Below are positions 49,852-58,391 of a stretch of DNA of 64,000 nt, one piece after another. Under the pieces are notes generated by a model that searched no databases, was not told the origin of the DNA, and worked only from the letters and a program-made list of their open reading frames with translations. Each line of letters starts with the position of its first letter. The first letter of the stretch is position 1. The position numbers and the translations under genes are program-made. Origin of the DNA: Guptibacillus hwajinpoensis (GTDB taxonomy: Bacteria > Bacillota > Bacilli > Bacillales > Guptibacillaceae); NCBI RefSeq assembly GCF_001039475.1, contig NZ_LELK01000001.1, positions 996,793 through 1,060,792 of the forward strand. The letters are read 5' to 3'.

Positions 49852-50625
49852 CTAAAGCATGCCAAGACGTTCTCGTACTGGTGCAAAAGACTTGCGGTGA
49901 ACTTCAGTTACACCGTGTTCGTCTAAGGCTGCTAAATGCTCTTTCGTTCCATATCCAACATGACGATTGAATCCATAATAAGGGTATTTGTCTGCTAATT
50001 TTGTCATCATTCGGTCTCGCGTAACCTTTGCAACTATTGATGCTGCAGCAATGCTAACACTTCTTGCATCCCCTTTAATTAATGATACTTGTTTCGTTGG
50101 AACCGGCAATTGCATCGCATCTACTAGTAGCAAATCCGCTTGCACATTTAAACCTTCAACCGCTTTTTGCATCGCTTGTTTTGTTGCTTGGTATATGTTT
50201 AGCTCATCAATTTCGCTTGCACTCATTACACCCACACTGATTGCAATAGCATGCTCCTGAATTTCTTCAAACAGCTCATCGAGTTTCCGTGCGGAAAGTT
50301 TTTTGGAATCTTGTAAACCAAGGATAGTTACGTCAGGATTTAATATAACGGCTGAAGCAACAACAGGACCCGCTAGAGGTCCTCTACCCACCTCATCGAC
50401 TCCCGCTATTGATTTATATCCATCGCCTCTATAACGGGCTTCAAACACGCTCATATCGACATTCATATCAATCAGTTTCTGCTTTTCTTGCTTTTTCTTA
50501 TTCTCTCTCGCAACTAGCTGCTCTACCCCTTTACGTTTATCCTTCTTAAACGCTTCCCATTCCTCTTCTGAATATCCTTTCTTCATTTTTTCTCTTATTT
50601 CTTTAATTGACCAGTTTTCTTTCAA
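49852..50625 (-). CDS. rnhB: Ribonuclease HII
   Basis: RNase HII removes ribonucleotides from DNA. The 257-residue protein has a basic N-terminal extension typical of Bacillus (residues 1-70, rich in Lys and Glu) followed by the catalytic domain with GVDEVGRGPLAGPVVAS (Asp77, Glu78), LQDSKKLSARK and VDAM with the third Asp. The C-terminal HVGYGTKEHLAAL and HRKSFAPV segments are present. It begins with TTG after GGGAGACGA. It lies downstream of rbgA, separated by a palindromic repeat. Confidence 0.95.
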   Translation of the reverse strand: MKENWSIKEIREKMKKGYSEEEWEAFKKDKRKGVEQLVARENKKKQEKQKLIDMNVDMSVFEARYRGDGYKSIAGVDEVGRGPLAGPVVASAVILNPDVTILGLQDSKKLSARKLDELFEEIQEHAIAISVGVMSASEIDELNIYQATKQAMQKAVEGLNVQADLLLVDAMQLPVPTKQVSLIKGDARSVSIAAASIVAKVTRDRMMTKLADKYPYYGFNRHVGYGTKEHLAALDEHGVTEVHRKSFAPVRERLGML

Positions 50626-50654
50626 TCGTCTCCCTCTTTCTTCTCTTTATATTA

Positions 50655-50843
50655 GGCTCTTTTCTAAAAGGTTGTTGCTTTTGAAACAATTATTGAACAA
50701 ACACCACACCTGGATAATTGAATCGGAAAGATACTCTACTCCTGCAGGACTAGCGGGACAGGTAAGACCCCACAGGAGCGTTAGCGGTGACGAGGCTCAA
50801 GCGTCCCGCCCCGCGGAAAGCAAGCAGACTTGAGTGGAAATTA
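50655..50843 (+). repeat. Palindromic repeat, second copy
   Basis: This copy keeps the same order as 15756-15945: AT-rich arm (GGCTCTTTTCTAAAAGG, then CTTTTGAAACAATTATTGAA), then the core CTCCTGCAGGACTAGCGGGA, and the right part CCCGCCCCGCGGAAAGC. Inner pairing CTCCTG/CAGGAG is conserved but the outer stem has drifted. It fills the rnhB-rbgA gap. Confidence 0.82.
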
Positions 50844-50882
50844 ACTCGCTATAGCAACAATGTTTACGAAAACAACCAATAA

Positions 50883-50911
50883 AAAAGGCAAGGCACTGTT
50901 GGCCTTACCTT
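50883..50911 (-). terminator. Intrinsic terminator of rbgA
   Basis: On the minus strand AAGGTAAGGC, a seven-base loop and GCCTTGCCTT pair (one G-T) and are followed by TTTTATTG. The last codons of rbgA lie in the stem. Confidence 0.85.
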
Positions 50912-51753
50912 TCGGGCGTTTCTAGCGTTACGTCGCCAAGTTTCCCACTTCGTAGCTCTCGAAGAACAGTTTCAGCTGTTTTGTCGTAATCAATCCAGCC
51001 TCCGCTCATTAAAAAGCCGCGTTTTTTGCCTATTTCATCAAATAGTTCAACAACATCTTCAGGAATTGACTCAAGCTTGTATCGATCCATTAATCGATCT
51101 GGATAATGAATGCTTAGAAATTTAAGAACGAAAACAGAAATATCCTGAAAATCTAGAATTTCATCCTTGATCGCGCCTGTAGCGGCCAGCTTATATCCTG
51201 TTTGCTGATCTTCAAATTTCGGCCACAAAATCCCTGGTGTATCAAGAAGATCCATTTCATCGCCAACTTTAATCCACTGTTGTTTTTTTGTAATACCAGG
51301 TCGATCGCCTGTTTTGGCAATCTTTTTACCCGCAAGTCGATTAATGAGTGTTGATTTACCTACGTTTGGAATACCAAGAATAAGAGCTCGTACAGCACGG
51401 GGTTTCATCCCCTTCTCAATCATACGATCAATCTTATCACTCATAAGCTCTCTAGCAGCACCCGGGATGGCTTTCACACCTTTACCTGTTTGCGAATCGA
51501 TCGGCAGTGCTTTATGGCCAAGCGACTGAAAGTAGTGCTTCCACTCATTTGTTTTCTGATCATCGGCCATATCTGCTTTGTTAAGCAAGATTAATCTTGG
51601 TTTAGATGAAACTATTTCGTCAATCATCGGATTACGCGAAGCAAGAGGAATTCTTGCGTCAACTAGTTCAATTACAACATCTATCATCTTAAGCTTTTCG
51701 GTAATCTCCCGGCGTGCTTTTGCCATATGTCCAGGAAACCATTGAATCGTCAT
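50905..51753 (-). CDS. rbgA: Ribosome biogenesis GTPase RbgA (YlqF)
   Basis: RbgA is essential for late 50S assembly. The 282-residue protein is a circularly permuted GTPase: G4 NKAD (58-61) comes first, then G1 GIPNVGKST (127-135) and G3 DTPG (171-174). The start [13 protein letters not shown] is characteristic, and the C-terminal ANTAR-like RNA-binding part follows. It lies immediately after lepB (about 20 bases), so the two are probably cotranscribed. Confidence 0.96.
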   Translation of the reverse strand: MTIQWFPGHMAKARREITEKLKMIDVVIELVDARIPLASRNPMIDEIVSSKPRLILLNKADMADDQKTNEWKHYFQSLGHKALPIDSQTGKGVKAIPGAARELMSDKIDRMIEKGMKPRAVRALILGIPNVGKSTLINRLAGKKIAKTGDRPGITKKQQWIKVGDEMDLLDTPGILWPKFEDQQTGYKLAATGAIKDEILDFQDISVFVLKFLSIHYPDRLMDRYKLESIPEDVVELFDEIGKKRGFLMSGGWIDYDKTAETVLRELRSGKLGDVTLETPER

Positions 51754-51773
51754 ACTATCTCACCCTATTCTTT

Positions 51774-52337
51774 CTATTCCATTACTTGAATATCATTTAG
51801 AGGCCAGAAGACTACGTTCGCTTCTCCTACTACTTTTTCTATTGGAACGAATCCAATTGAACGACTATCCTTACTGTGCTGACGATTGTCTCCCATTACG
51901 AAAAGTTGCCCCTCAGGAACTGTTGTTTGACCTGTTACTCCTGATAAGTCGAAATCGTATGTTAAGTTCCCATCTAGCAAATCGTTCTTGAACGATTCAA
52001 GGTACGGTTCTTCAATTGGTTCACCATTTACATAAAGAGTATCTTCTTTGTATTCAACCGTATCACCTGGTAGGCCAATTACTCGTTTAATATAATCTTT
52101 ACCTTCCGGCGCTTCGAAAACGACAATATCAAAACGCTCAGCATCACCTATATTATAACTAATCTTATTTACAATCATTCGATCACGGTCCTGAAGCGTT
52201 GGCATCATGCTTTCACCATCTACTACAATTGGAGCGAAAATAAAATAGCGTACGGCTCCTGCTAGGATAAAAGCAATGACAAGAGCACGGATCCATTCCC
52301 ATGAGTCTTTTTTCTCAGCTGATTTAGAGCTATTCAT
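51774..52337 (-). CDS. lepB: Type I signal peptidase
   Basis: The enzyme removes signal peptides from exported proteins. The start MNSSKSAEKKDSWEWIRALV follows AGGAGGAACGAGC and gives 187 residues, the size of Bacillus SipS/SipT. There is one N-terminal membrane segment (about 16-34), and the catalytic dyad is Ser43 in DGESMMPTL and Lys84 in YIKRVIGLPGD. The GDNRQHSKDSRSIGFV motif follows. Its place between rplS and rbgA is common in Bacillaceae but absent in Bacillus subtilis, where sip genes lie elsewhere. Confidence 0.94.
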   Translation of the reverse strand: MNSSKSAEKKDSWEWIRALVIAFILAGAVRYFIFAPIVVDGESMMPTLQDRDRMIVNKISYNIGDAERFDIVVFEAPEGKDYIKRVIGLPGDTVEYKEDTLYVNGEPIEEPYLESFKNDLLDGNLTYDFDLSGVTGQTTVPEGQLFVMGDNRQHSKDSRSIGFVPIEKVVGEANVVFWPLNDIQVME

Positions 52338-52460
52338 GCTCGTTCCTCCTACAAGGTCTTTTTGACTATTAATTCCCCATAAACATACGCTAAGAAACCT
52401 GTATGTACCGCTATATTCTACCATAATGTGTTTTTAATTTCATATGAGTTTTTACAATAG

Positions 52461-52491
52461 AAAAAAGGAGCCTGACTGTGCAAGCTCCTTT
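52461..52491 (-). terminator. Intrinsic terminator of rplS
   Basis: AAAGGAGC and GCTCCTTT close a 12-base loop, followed on the minus strand by further T residues. It separates rplS from lepB. Confidence 0.82.
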
Positions 52492-52504
52492 TCCAAGTGT
52501 TACT

Positions 52505-52849
52505 TTATCGAATTTCTTTAATACGAGCGGCTTTACCACGAAGTGCACGCAAGTAGTATAGCTTAGCACGGCGAACTTTACCGCGACGAGCAACTTCAAG
52601 CTTAGCAACTTTTGGTGAATGTACAGGGAATGTACGCTCAACTCCTACACCGTAAGAAATCTTACGAACTGTAAACGTTTCGCTGATTCCGCCACCACGT
52701 CGTTTAATCACAACACCTTCGAATAACTGAATACGCTCACGAGTGCCTTCGACAACTTTAACGTGAACTTTAACAGTATCTCCTGGTCGGAAAGTAGGAA
52801 GATCCGACTTAAGTTGGTCTTTTGTGATATCCTGGATTAACTTGTGCAT
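52505..52849 (-). CDS. rplS: 50S ribosomal protein L19
   Basis: L19 sits at the 30S-50S interface. The start [20 protein letters not shown] follows GGAGGGTTACTTG and gives 114 residues; the longer open frame is leader RNA. Typical segments are [39 protein letters not shown] and [18 protein letters not shown]. Its leader contains the conserved blocks of the L19 autoregulatory element and a strong promoter precedes it. Confidence 0.97.
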   Translation of the reverse strand: MHKLIQDITKDQLKSDLPTFRPGDTVKVHVKVVEGTRERIQLFEGVVIKRRGGGISETFTVRKISYGVGVERTFPVHSPKVAKLEVARRGKVRRAKLYYLRALRGKAARIKEIR

Positions 52850-52932
52850 CAAGTAACCCTCCTTCCACACAGATGCTCTTATAAATAAGCTTTCATTACA
52901 GCGGAACATCGTAATACGTGACTTATGCCACA
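52850..52932 (-). promoter_or_regulatory. Ribosomal protein L19 leader
   Basis: The rplS leader carries the blocks ATGTTCCGCTGTAATG and GCATCTGTGTGGAAGG in the order seen in the L19 leader RNA family of Bacilli, where GATG pairs with CATC near the ribosome-binding site. It starts just after a sigma-A promoter. L19 is thought to bind it and repress its own synthesis. The assignment is by motif recall and context. Confidence 0.65.
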
Positions 52933-52938
52933 ACTGAT

Positions 52939-52967
52939 ATCATAGCATAGCGTTATTTAGATTACAA
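52939..52967 (-). promoter_or_regulatory. Sigma-A promoter of rplS
   Basis: TTGTAA (52962-52967) and TATGAT (52939-52944) on the minus strand are 17 bases apart. It lies directly after trmD's last codons and upstream of the L19 leader. Confidence 0.78.
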
Positions 52968-52975
52968 GGAAGAAA

Positions 52976-53707
52976 TCAGTCGTTTTCACTCATAATTTCT
53001 TGCAGTAATGCCTGTTCTTCTTTTGTTAGTTCCTTCTCTTGAAGTAGATCAGGTCTTCTATTCCATGTGCGTTTGAGCGATTCTTTAAGACGCCATTTAT
53101 CAATAGCTGCATGATTCCCTGAAAGCAGGACATCAGGCACACTCATCCCGTTGTATTCAGACGGGCGTGTGTAATGGGGATGCTCTAGCAACCCACTACT
53201 AAACGAATCCATCGGTGCAGAGGTATCATTGCCAAGCACACCAGGCAACAGTCTTGTTACACTATCAATCACAACCATACTCCCAAGTTCACCGCCAGTT
53301 AAGACAAAATCTCCAATAGAAATCTCATCCGTTACGAGATTCTCACGGATTCGTTCATCGTAGCCTTCATAATGACCACAAACAAAAATAAGATGATCTT
53401 CTTTTGCTAGCTCCTCTGCTTTCTTCTGAGTAAATCGCTCTCCTTGAGGGCACATCAAAATAACACGAGGCTTTTTGTCACTAGCAAGGTCTGCAACGGC
53501 ATCAAAAACAGGTTGTGGCGTTAAAACCATCCCTGCACCGCCTCCATATGGGTAATCATCCACATTTTTGTGTTTGTTCGTACTATAGTCTCGAAAGTTT
53601 GTCACCTGATACGTTACAGTACCGCTCTCTTGCGCTCGTTTTAGAATAGAGTGATTAAAAACGCCAGTAAACATTTCCGGGAACAATGATAGAACATCAA
53701 TCTTCAT
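52976..53707 (-). CDS. trmD: tRNA (guanine-37-N1)-methyltransferase TrmD
   Basis: TrmD makes m1G37, which prevents frameshifting. The start is taken at ATG 53707 ([13 protein letters not shown]) by homology, although a GTG nine bases earlier overlapping rimM has better spacing to AAGGA. The 243-residue SPOUT protein shows [28 protein letters not shown] (knot), [13 protein letters not shown] and [10 protein letters not shown]. It overlaps or abuts rimM, as is usual. Confidence 0.96.
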   Translation of the reverse strand: MKIDVLSLFPEMFTGVFNHSILKRAQESGTVTYQVTNFRDYSTNKHKNVDDYPYGGGAGMVLTPQPVFDAVADLASDKKPRVILMCPQGERFTQKKAEELAKEDHLIFVCGHYEGYDERIRENLVTDEISIGDFVLTGGELGSMVVIDSVTRLLPGVLGNDTSAPMDSFSSGLLEHPHYTRPSEYNGMSVPDVLLSGNHAAIDKWRLKESLKRTWNRRPDLLQEKELTKEEQALLQEIMSEND

Positions 53708-53708
53708 G

Positions 53709-54224
53709 CTAATCACGAAGTCCTTCCATTAAATGAACGGTAATTCTACCGTTATCTAAATCAACGTTCTTTACGACTTGTTCGATGTACGGTAACAAAA
53801 GATCTTTACCACCGTTCACACTTTGAACAACCCATACATCATTTGCTCCTGGTGAAAGGATTTCCTTCACTTTACCGAGGTATTCGCCGTCTTCAGTGTG
53901 AACTTCAAGACCGATGATATCGCGGTAGTAGAATTCTTCTTTCCCAAGCTTTCCGCCTTGATCTTCCTTTACTTTCAAAATGCCTTCCTTCATATGCACT
54001 ACGTCGTTTATATTGTGATACCCTTCGAATGTAAGCAAGTTAAACTGCTTGTGTTTTCTGTGAGATGAAACCGTTAATGCGACAGGCTCGTCATCTTTAA
54101 ATAAGTATAGCTTGTTGCCTATTTCATAACGCTCCTCGGGGAAATCGGTTCTAGAAATAACGCGTACTTCTCCTCGTACGCCGTGTGTATTTACGATCTT
54201 GCCTACGTTAAGCCATTCTGTCAT
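53709..54224 (-). CDS. rimM: 16S rRNA processing protein RimM
   Basis: RimM binds S19 and supports 30S head assembly. The 171-residue protein has an N-terminal RimM domain ([19 protein letters not shown]) and a C-terminal PRC barrel ([21 protein letters not shown], then DVWVVQS and [15 protein letters not shown]). Its ATG overlaps the ylqD stop (ATGA). It is followed directly by trmD. Confidence 0.96.
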   Translation of the reverse strand: MTEWLNVGKIVNTHGVRGEVRVISRTDFPEERYEIGNKLYLFKDDEPVALTVSSHRKHKQFNLLTFEGYHNINDVVHMKEGILKVKEDQGGKLGKEEFYYRDIIGLEVHTEDGEYLGKVKEILSPGANDVWVVQSVNGGKDLLLPYIEQVVKNVDLDNGRITVHLMEGLRD

Positions 54225-54637
54225 ATCATGATATCCTTTCCTGTTGAGTCAGGGACGATGCTTTCAACGATCCCATCTTTTATAACTATTTTACCTTTTT
54301 GTTCTCTTCCGTGCCACTTATCCCCGATTTGAAGTTCCTGAACAGATTGTATTTCTCCATCATGAATTTCAGAGCCTATAGAGAGCTGATCGAGTTGATC
54401 CATTTTAAAATCAAGAAATGACATCTGTTCAGCTCTTGTTTTTAATTCTTTATCAAATTGATCTGCTATCCATTTTTGATCAGAAGGACGCTTTTTTTGT
54501 AATCGTTTCATTTCAAATTGAAGATGTTCCTTCTCTTGCAGGAGAGAATCGTACTCTTTCTGCCATTTTTCTAGATACGAAGCCCGGCTTTCTTCGGTTA
54601 GTATCTGTTTCACTTCATACGTTACAATGATTTTCAT
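54221..54637 (-). CDS. ylqD: YlqD family protein
   Basis: YlqD is a conserved Bacillus protein of unknown function encoded between khpA and rimM. The 138-residue protein has a central coiled-coil region rich in Glu, Lys and Gln (about 20-90) and a small C-terminal beta part ([20 protein letters not shown]). There is no signal sequence. Its stop overlaps the rimM start. A copy of the palindromic repeat lies upstream, in the khpA-ylqD gap. Confidence 0.88.
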   Translation of the reverse strand: MKIIVTYEVKQILTEESRASYLEKWQKEYDSLLQEKEHLQFEMKRLQKKRPSDQKWIADQFDKELKTRAEQMSFLDFKMDQLDQLSIGSEIHDGEIQSVQELQIGDKWHGREQKGKIVIKDGIVESIVPDSTGKDIMI

Positions 54638-54734
54638 AGCGCTGTCCCTCCATATGTAAATAGGTACTGTTTTTTACATGCTAAAAACAGGCAATAGAAA
54701 CTAGCCAGGTCTTCATTAGGGAGAAGCGTGTGTT

Positions 54735-54866
54735 AATTCCGCTCCAGCGGGGTCTCACCTGTCCCGCTAGTCTCGCAGGAGTCGAGCATCCTTCCGCTCC
54801 AATTAGCGAAGTGTGGTTTTTTATATAAAAATTCTTTCAAAAGCAACTATCTTTTAGAAAAGAGTC
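54735..54866 (-). repeat. Palindromic repeat, internally deleted copy in inverted orientation
   Basis: This copy reads in the opposite direction to the two longer ones. It joins TTCCGCTCCAG directly to CGGGGTCTCACCTGTCCCGC, so about 60 bases of the right half of the core are missing. The AT-rich arm is intact down to TTTTAGAAAAGAGTC. It sits between khpA and ylqD. Confidence 0.82.
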
Positions 54867-54915
54867 TTGTAAAAAGAACTAAAACGAACAAAAAAAGAGG
54901 AGTTTCATCTCCCCC

Positions 54916-55143
54916 CTAAAGTATCTCCAACTGTACACGTTTATTGGACTGAACAGCAGCGGCGTTCATCACCGTTCGAATTGATCTCGCAACTTTCCCC
55001 TGCTTCCCAATGACTTTACCCGTATCATTAGAATGAACGTGAAGTTTGTATATTTCCAAACTGTTTGTTTCTTCTTTCTCGATCCGAACATCTTCAGGAT
55101 GGTCCACAAGAGCTTTTACAATCGTTTCTACCAGGGATTCCAT
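54916..55143 (-). CDS. khpA: KH-domain RNA-binding protein KhpA (YlqC)
   Basis: KhpA is a small RNA chaperone-like protein that in streptococci and other Firmicutes works with KhpB in division and cell-wall growth. The 75-residue protein is a single KH domain with the GxxG loop in GKVIGKQGKVARSIRTVMNA. It follows rpsP, separated by a hairpin. Confidence 0.93.
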   Translation of the reverse strand: MESLVETIVKALVDHPEDVRIEKEETNSLEIYKLHVHSNDTGKVIGKQGKVARSIRTVMNAAAVQSNKRVQLEIL

Positions 55144-55188
55144 TATAATCTCCCACCTTTAATAAAATGATGGACCTAGATACACCAA

Positions 55189-55212
55189 AGGAGGCTTTCA
55201 AGAAAGCCTCCT
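55189..55212 (-). terminator. Hairpin between rpsP and khpA
   Basis: AGGAGGCTTTC and GAAAGCCTCCT form an 11-bp stem with a two-base spacer. On the minus strand TTGGTGT follows, a poor T tract, so termination is probably partial and khpA may be transcribed by readthrough. Confidence 0.72.
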
Positions 55213-55225
55213 CTAAGGTGTTAAA

Positions 55226-55498
55226 TTACTTTGTGTTTTTTGCGTTGTGAAGCTTCTCCATAAGTCCTGCAGTGGAGAATAAGTTACGTACTGTATCAGA
55301 AGGCTTAGCGCCTTTAAGCATCCAATCAAGAGCTTTCTCTTCGTTGATTTTCACTTCAACTGGATTAGCAACCGGATTGTAAGTTCCGATCTCCTCGATG
55401 AAGCGTCCGTCACGTGGTGCACGTGAATCAGCAACAACTAAGCGATAGTAAGGAGCTCTTTTAGCACCCATACGCTTTAAACGAATTTTAACTGCCAT
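55226..55498 (-). CDS. rpsP: 30S ribosomal protein S16
   Basis: S16 stabilises the 5' domain of 16S rRNA. The start [20 protein letters not shown] follows GGAGGTGAAATAC and gives 90 residues. Typical segments are [20 protein letters not shown] and [18 protein letters not shown]. It has a strong promoter in the short gap after ffh. Confidence 0.97.
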   Translation of the reverse strand: MAVKIRLKRMGAKRAPYYRLVVADSRAPRDGRFIEEIGTYNPVANPVEVKINEEKALDWMLKGAKPSDTVRNLFSTAGLMEKLHNAKNTK

Positions 55499-55534
55499 GT
55501 ATTTCACCTCCAAAAAATGTTCACATAAATAAAT

Positions 55535-55563
55535 ATAATATCATAAATTTATACTCTTGTAAA
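55535..55563 (-). promoter_or_regulatory. Sigma-A promoter of rpsP
   Basis: TTTACA (55558-55563) and TATTAT (55535-55540) on the minus strand are 17 bases apart, each with one mismatch to consensus. The predicted start is about 30 bases before the rpsP ribosome-binding site. Confidence 0.78.
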
Positions 55564-55583
55564 GAGAAAAATTTACTTCGATT

Positions 55584-56933
55584 TTATTGCATGAATGGGA
55601 AATTCATGCCTTTACCCTTTTTCTTGCCGCCTTTAGACATGTTGGTCATCTGCTTCATCATTTTCTTCATCTCATCAAATTGCTTTAAGAGACGATTGAC
55701 ATCTTGCACAGTTGTACCACTTCCAACGGCTATTCTTTTTTTGCGACTCGCATTAATGATATCAGGTTCTTCTTTCTCACGTGTTGTCATCGATTGAATG
55801 ATGGCCTCTACTCGACCAATTTGCTTCTCATCAACACTTACATTCTTCATGGCTTTCTTATTCATACCAGGAATCATGTCCATCAATTCATCTAGCGGTC
55901 CCATGCTGCGAACTTGACCGAGCTGATCAAGGAAATCATCGAACGTAAAGCTCATCGTTCGCATCTTCTTCTCAAGCTCTTTCGCTTTATCTTCATCAAC
56001 AGAAGTTTGTGCTTTCTCAATGAGTGTTAGCACATCTCCCATTCCTAGAATGCGTGACGCCATCCGTTCAGGGTGGAATGGTTCGAGAGCATCAAGCTTC
56101 TCTCCCATACCTGCGAACTTGATTGGCTTGTCTGTCACAGCCTTAATGGAAAGCGCAGCACCACCACGGGTATCACCATCAAGCTTCGTTAAAACGACAC
56201 CTGTAATATGAAGGGCATCATTAAAGCTTTCAGCTACATTCACGGCATCCTGTCCTGTCATCGAATCGACGACAAGGAAAATTTCATCAGGTGTAACAGC
56301 TTCTTTTACATCTTTTAGCTCTTGCATCAGATCTTCATCAATATGCAAGCGACCTGCTGTATCAATAATGACATAGTCAAGATGTTCTTCTTTCGCTTTT
56401 TCAATCGCTTTGGAAGCAATTTCAACCGGGCTAACTTGATCACCCATTGAGAACACCGGCATGCTGAGCTGTTTGCCTAATGTTTCAAGCTGGTTGATTG
56501 CCGCAGGACGATAAATGTCCGCCGCTACCAGCAATGGTTTGCGATTATGATTTTTACGTAGATGGTTTGCAAGCTTACCGACAGTTGTCGTCTTACCTGC
56601 ACCCTGAAGACCGGCCATCATAATAACAGTAGGCGGGCGACTTGATACGGCGATTTTACTCTGCTCGCCACCCATAAGCGCTGTCAGCTCTTCATTAACA
56701 ACTTTAATGACCTGCTGTCCAGGCGTCAGACTTTTCATTACTTCTTGTCCAACTGCACGCTCTTTAACCTTGTTAATAAACTGTTTTACGACTTTAAAGT
56801 TAACGTCTGCTTCAAGTAAAGCGAGCCTTACTTCACGCATCATTTCTTTTACGTCTGCTTCCGTTACTTTCCCTTTACCGCGAATCTTCTGCAGGGTGTC
56901 TTGCAGTCGGTCGGCTAACCCTTCAAATGCCAT
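55584..56933 (-). CDS. ffh: Signal recognition particle GTPase Ffh
   Basis: Ffh binds signal sequences of nascent membrane proteins together with 4.5S/6S RNA. The 449-residue protein has an N domain, a GTPase with GLQGAGKT (108-115), DTAGRL and TKLDGDTRGG, and a Met-rich M domain from about 300 (GMNKKAMKNVS, the RNA-binding IAVGSGT segment and a Lys/Met-rich tail). It follows ylxM by 12 bases. Confidence 0.98.
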   Translation of the reverse strand: MAFEGLADRLQDTLQKIRGKGKVTEADVKEMMREVRLALLEADVNFKVVKQFINKVKERAVGQEVMKSLTPGQQVIKVVNEELTALMGGEQSKIAVSSRPPTVIMMAGLQGAGKTTTVGKLANHLRKNHNRKPLLVAADIYRPAAINQLETLGKQLSMPVFSMGDQVSPVEIASKAIEKAKEEHLDYVIIDTAGRLHIDEDLMQELKDVKEAVTPDEIFLVVDSMTGQDAVNVAESFNDALHITGVVLTKLDGDTRGGAALSIKAVTDKPIKFAGMGEKLDALEPFHPERMASRILGMGDVLTLIEKAQTSVDEDKAKELEKKMRTMSFTFDDFLDQLGQVRSMGPLDELMDMIPGMNKKAMKNVSVDEKQIGRVEAIIQSMTTREKEEPDIINASRKKRIAVGSGTTVQDVNRLLKQFDEMKKMMKQMTNMSKGGKKKGKGMNFPFMQ

Positions 56934-56945
56934 GTTCGCCGCCTC

Positions 56946-57275
56946 CTAATCCAGTTTTTCAAGAGAGTCAATCAATGACAGCGCGTTTGAATTCTCATGC
57001 TCACGTTTCACTGTGTTTCTGAGCTGTTCTAATAGCTCCTGCCGTTTGATATATCGCTCGAATAGTAACAGTTTTGCTTCATATTCTTCTATCATTTGTT
57101 CTGTTCGCTTAATATTATCATAAACAGCCTGACGGCTAACTTGAAACTCTTCCGCGATTTCGCCAAGAGAGTAATCATCTAGATAATACAATGCCATATA
57201 ATTACGTTGTTTTGGTGTTAAAAGCGACTGATAAAAGTCGAATAACGAATTAATTCTCATCGTTTTTTCTAGCAT
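56946..57275 (-). CDS. ylxM: YlxM, helix-turn-helix SRP-associated protein
   Basis: YlxM is a small sigma70 region-4-like helix-turn-helix protein always encoded just before ffh; in Gram-positives it stimulates the SRP GTPase. The 109-residue sequence includes [20 protein letters not shown] and the [23 protein letters not shown], followed by a charged helical tail. A strong promoter lies just upstream. Confidence 0.94.
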   Translation of the reverse strand: MLEKTMRINSLFDFYQSLLTPKQRNYMALYYLDDYSLGEIAEEFQVSRQAVYDNIKRTEQMIEEYEAKLLLFERYIKRQELLEQLRNTVKREHENSNALSLIDSLEKLD

Positions 57276-57317
57276 TGTTAACAGCCCCTTGTTAAGGTAA
57301 TCACCTTTACGTTAATT

Positions 57318-57346
57318 ATATTACTATGCGTCATTTTATTTGTCAA
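57318..57346 (-). promoter_or_regulatory. Sigma-A promoter of ylxM-ffh
   Basis: A perfect TTGACA (57341-57346) is followed after 17 bases by TAATAT (57318-57323); a perfect TATAAT lies three bases further down (spacing 20). A short GTAAAGGT/ACCTTAAC hairpin lies in the leader. Confidence 0.75.
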
Positions 57347-57376
57347 GATTTTTTCTTAACACATTTTCAAGTTGTT

Positions 57377-58372
57377 TTATTCCTCGTTTTCTTCCTCTTC
57401 TTCAATGATTGATGAGAACAAACCATACACAAATGTATCTGCATCAAATTCATGTAAATCGTCTATTTGCTCACCTAGCCCCACGAGTTTAACAGGTATA
57501 TCAAGCTCATGTCGAATTGCGAGAACAATACCGCCTTTTGCAGTACCATCAAGCTTTGTTAGCGCGATACCAGAGACGTCAGTTGATTGACCAAACTGCT
57601 TGGCCTGACTCATAGCATTCTGTCCTGTAGTTGCATCAAGAACGAGGATGACTTCATGAGGACCAGAAGGCACTTCACGTTGAATCACACGCTTTACCTT
57701 TTCAAGTTCATTCATTAAGTTGACTTTGTTTTGTAGTCGTCCTGCTGTATCGCAAAGAAGAATATCCGCCTGCCTTGATTTAGCAGATTGAACAGCATCG
57801 AATACAACCGCCGCTGGATCTGAGCCCGCCTGGTGTTTAATAACATCTACTCCTGCTCGTTCACCCCACACGTCTAATTGCTCGATTGCACCCGCACGGA
57901 ACGTATCTCCTGCAGCTAATACAACTTTTTTACCTTCTTGTTTAAACTTATGAGCTAGTTTGCCGATCGTCGTCGTTTTCCCCACTCCGTTAACCCCAAC
58001 AAATAGGAATACGGATAGACCGTCTTCTTGTACATTTAGGGAACCATCTTCTTCAGATTTATGAAGCAACTCAGCTAGTTTCTCCGAAATAACACTCTGA
58101 AGTTCTTTGGTATCTTTAATGTTACGTGTTCTCGCTTCATCTTTTAACACATCAATGAGATCCATTACAGTAGCTACGCCAACGTCAGCGCTAATCAAAA
58201 GCTCTTCAAGCTCCTCAAAGAAATCCTCATCCACTTTCCGATAGTTCTTTACAAGATTGTTCATTTTTGTGGAGAAAGAAGTTCTCGTCTTCTCGAGACC
58301 GCCTTTAAACTTCTCTGTAACGTCGTCTGTTTGTGTTGTGAATTTATCTTTTAGCTTCTTAAAAAAACTCAT
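57377..58372 (-). CDS. ftsY: SRP receptor FtsY
   Basis: FtsY is the membrane-associated SRP receptor GTPase. The 331-residue protein has a short basic N-terminal region, an N domain, and the GTPase with GVNGVGKT (126-133), DTAGRLQNK and [10 protein letters not shown]. The C-terminus is very acidic ([10 protein letters not shown]). It follows smc by about 20 bases, so they form one unit. Confidence 0.97.
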   Translation of the reverse strand: MSFFKKLKDKFTTQTDDVTEKFKGGLEKTRTSFSTKMNNLVKNYRKVDEDFFEELEELLISADVGVATVMDLIDVLKDEARTRNIKDTKELQSVISEKLAELLHKSEEDGSLNVQEDGLSVFLFVGVNGVGKTTTIGKLAHKFKQEGKKVVLAAGDTFRAGAIEQLDVWGERAGVDVIKHQAGSDPAAVVFDAVQSAKSRQADILLCDTAGRLQNKVNLMNELEKVKRVIQREVPSGPHEVILVLDATTGQNAMSQAKQFGQSTDVSGIALTKLDGTAKGGIVLAIRHELDIPVKLVGLGEQIDDLHEFDADTFVYGLFSSIIEEEEENEE

Positions 58373-58391
58373 GAATGATCCCCCTTGTTAA

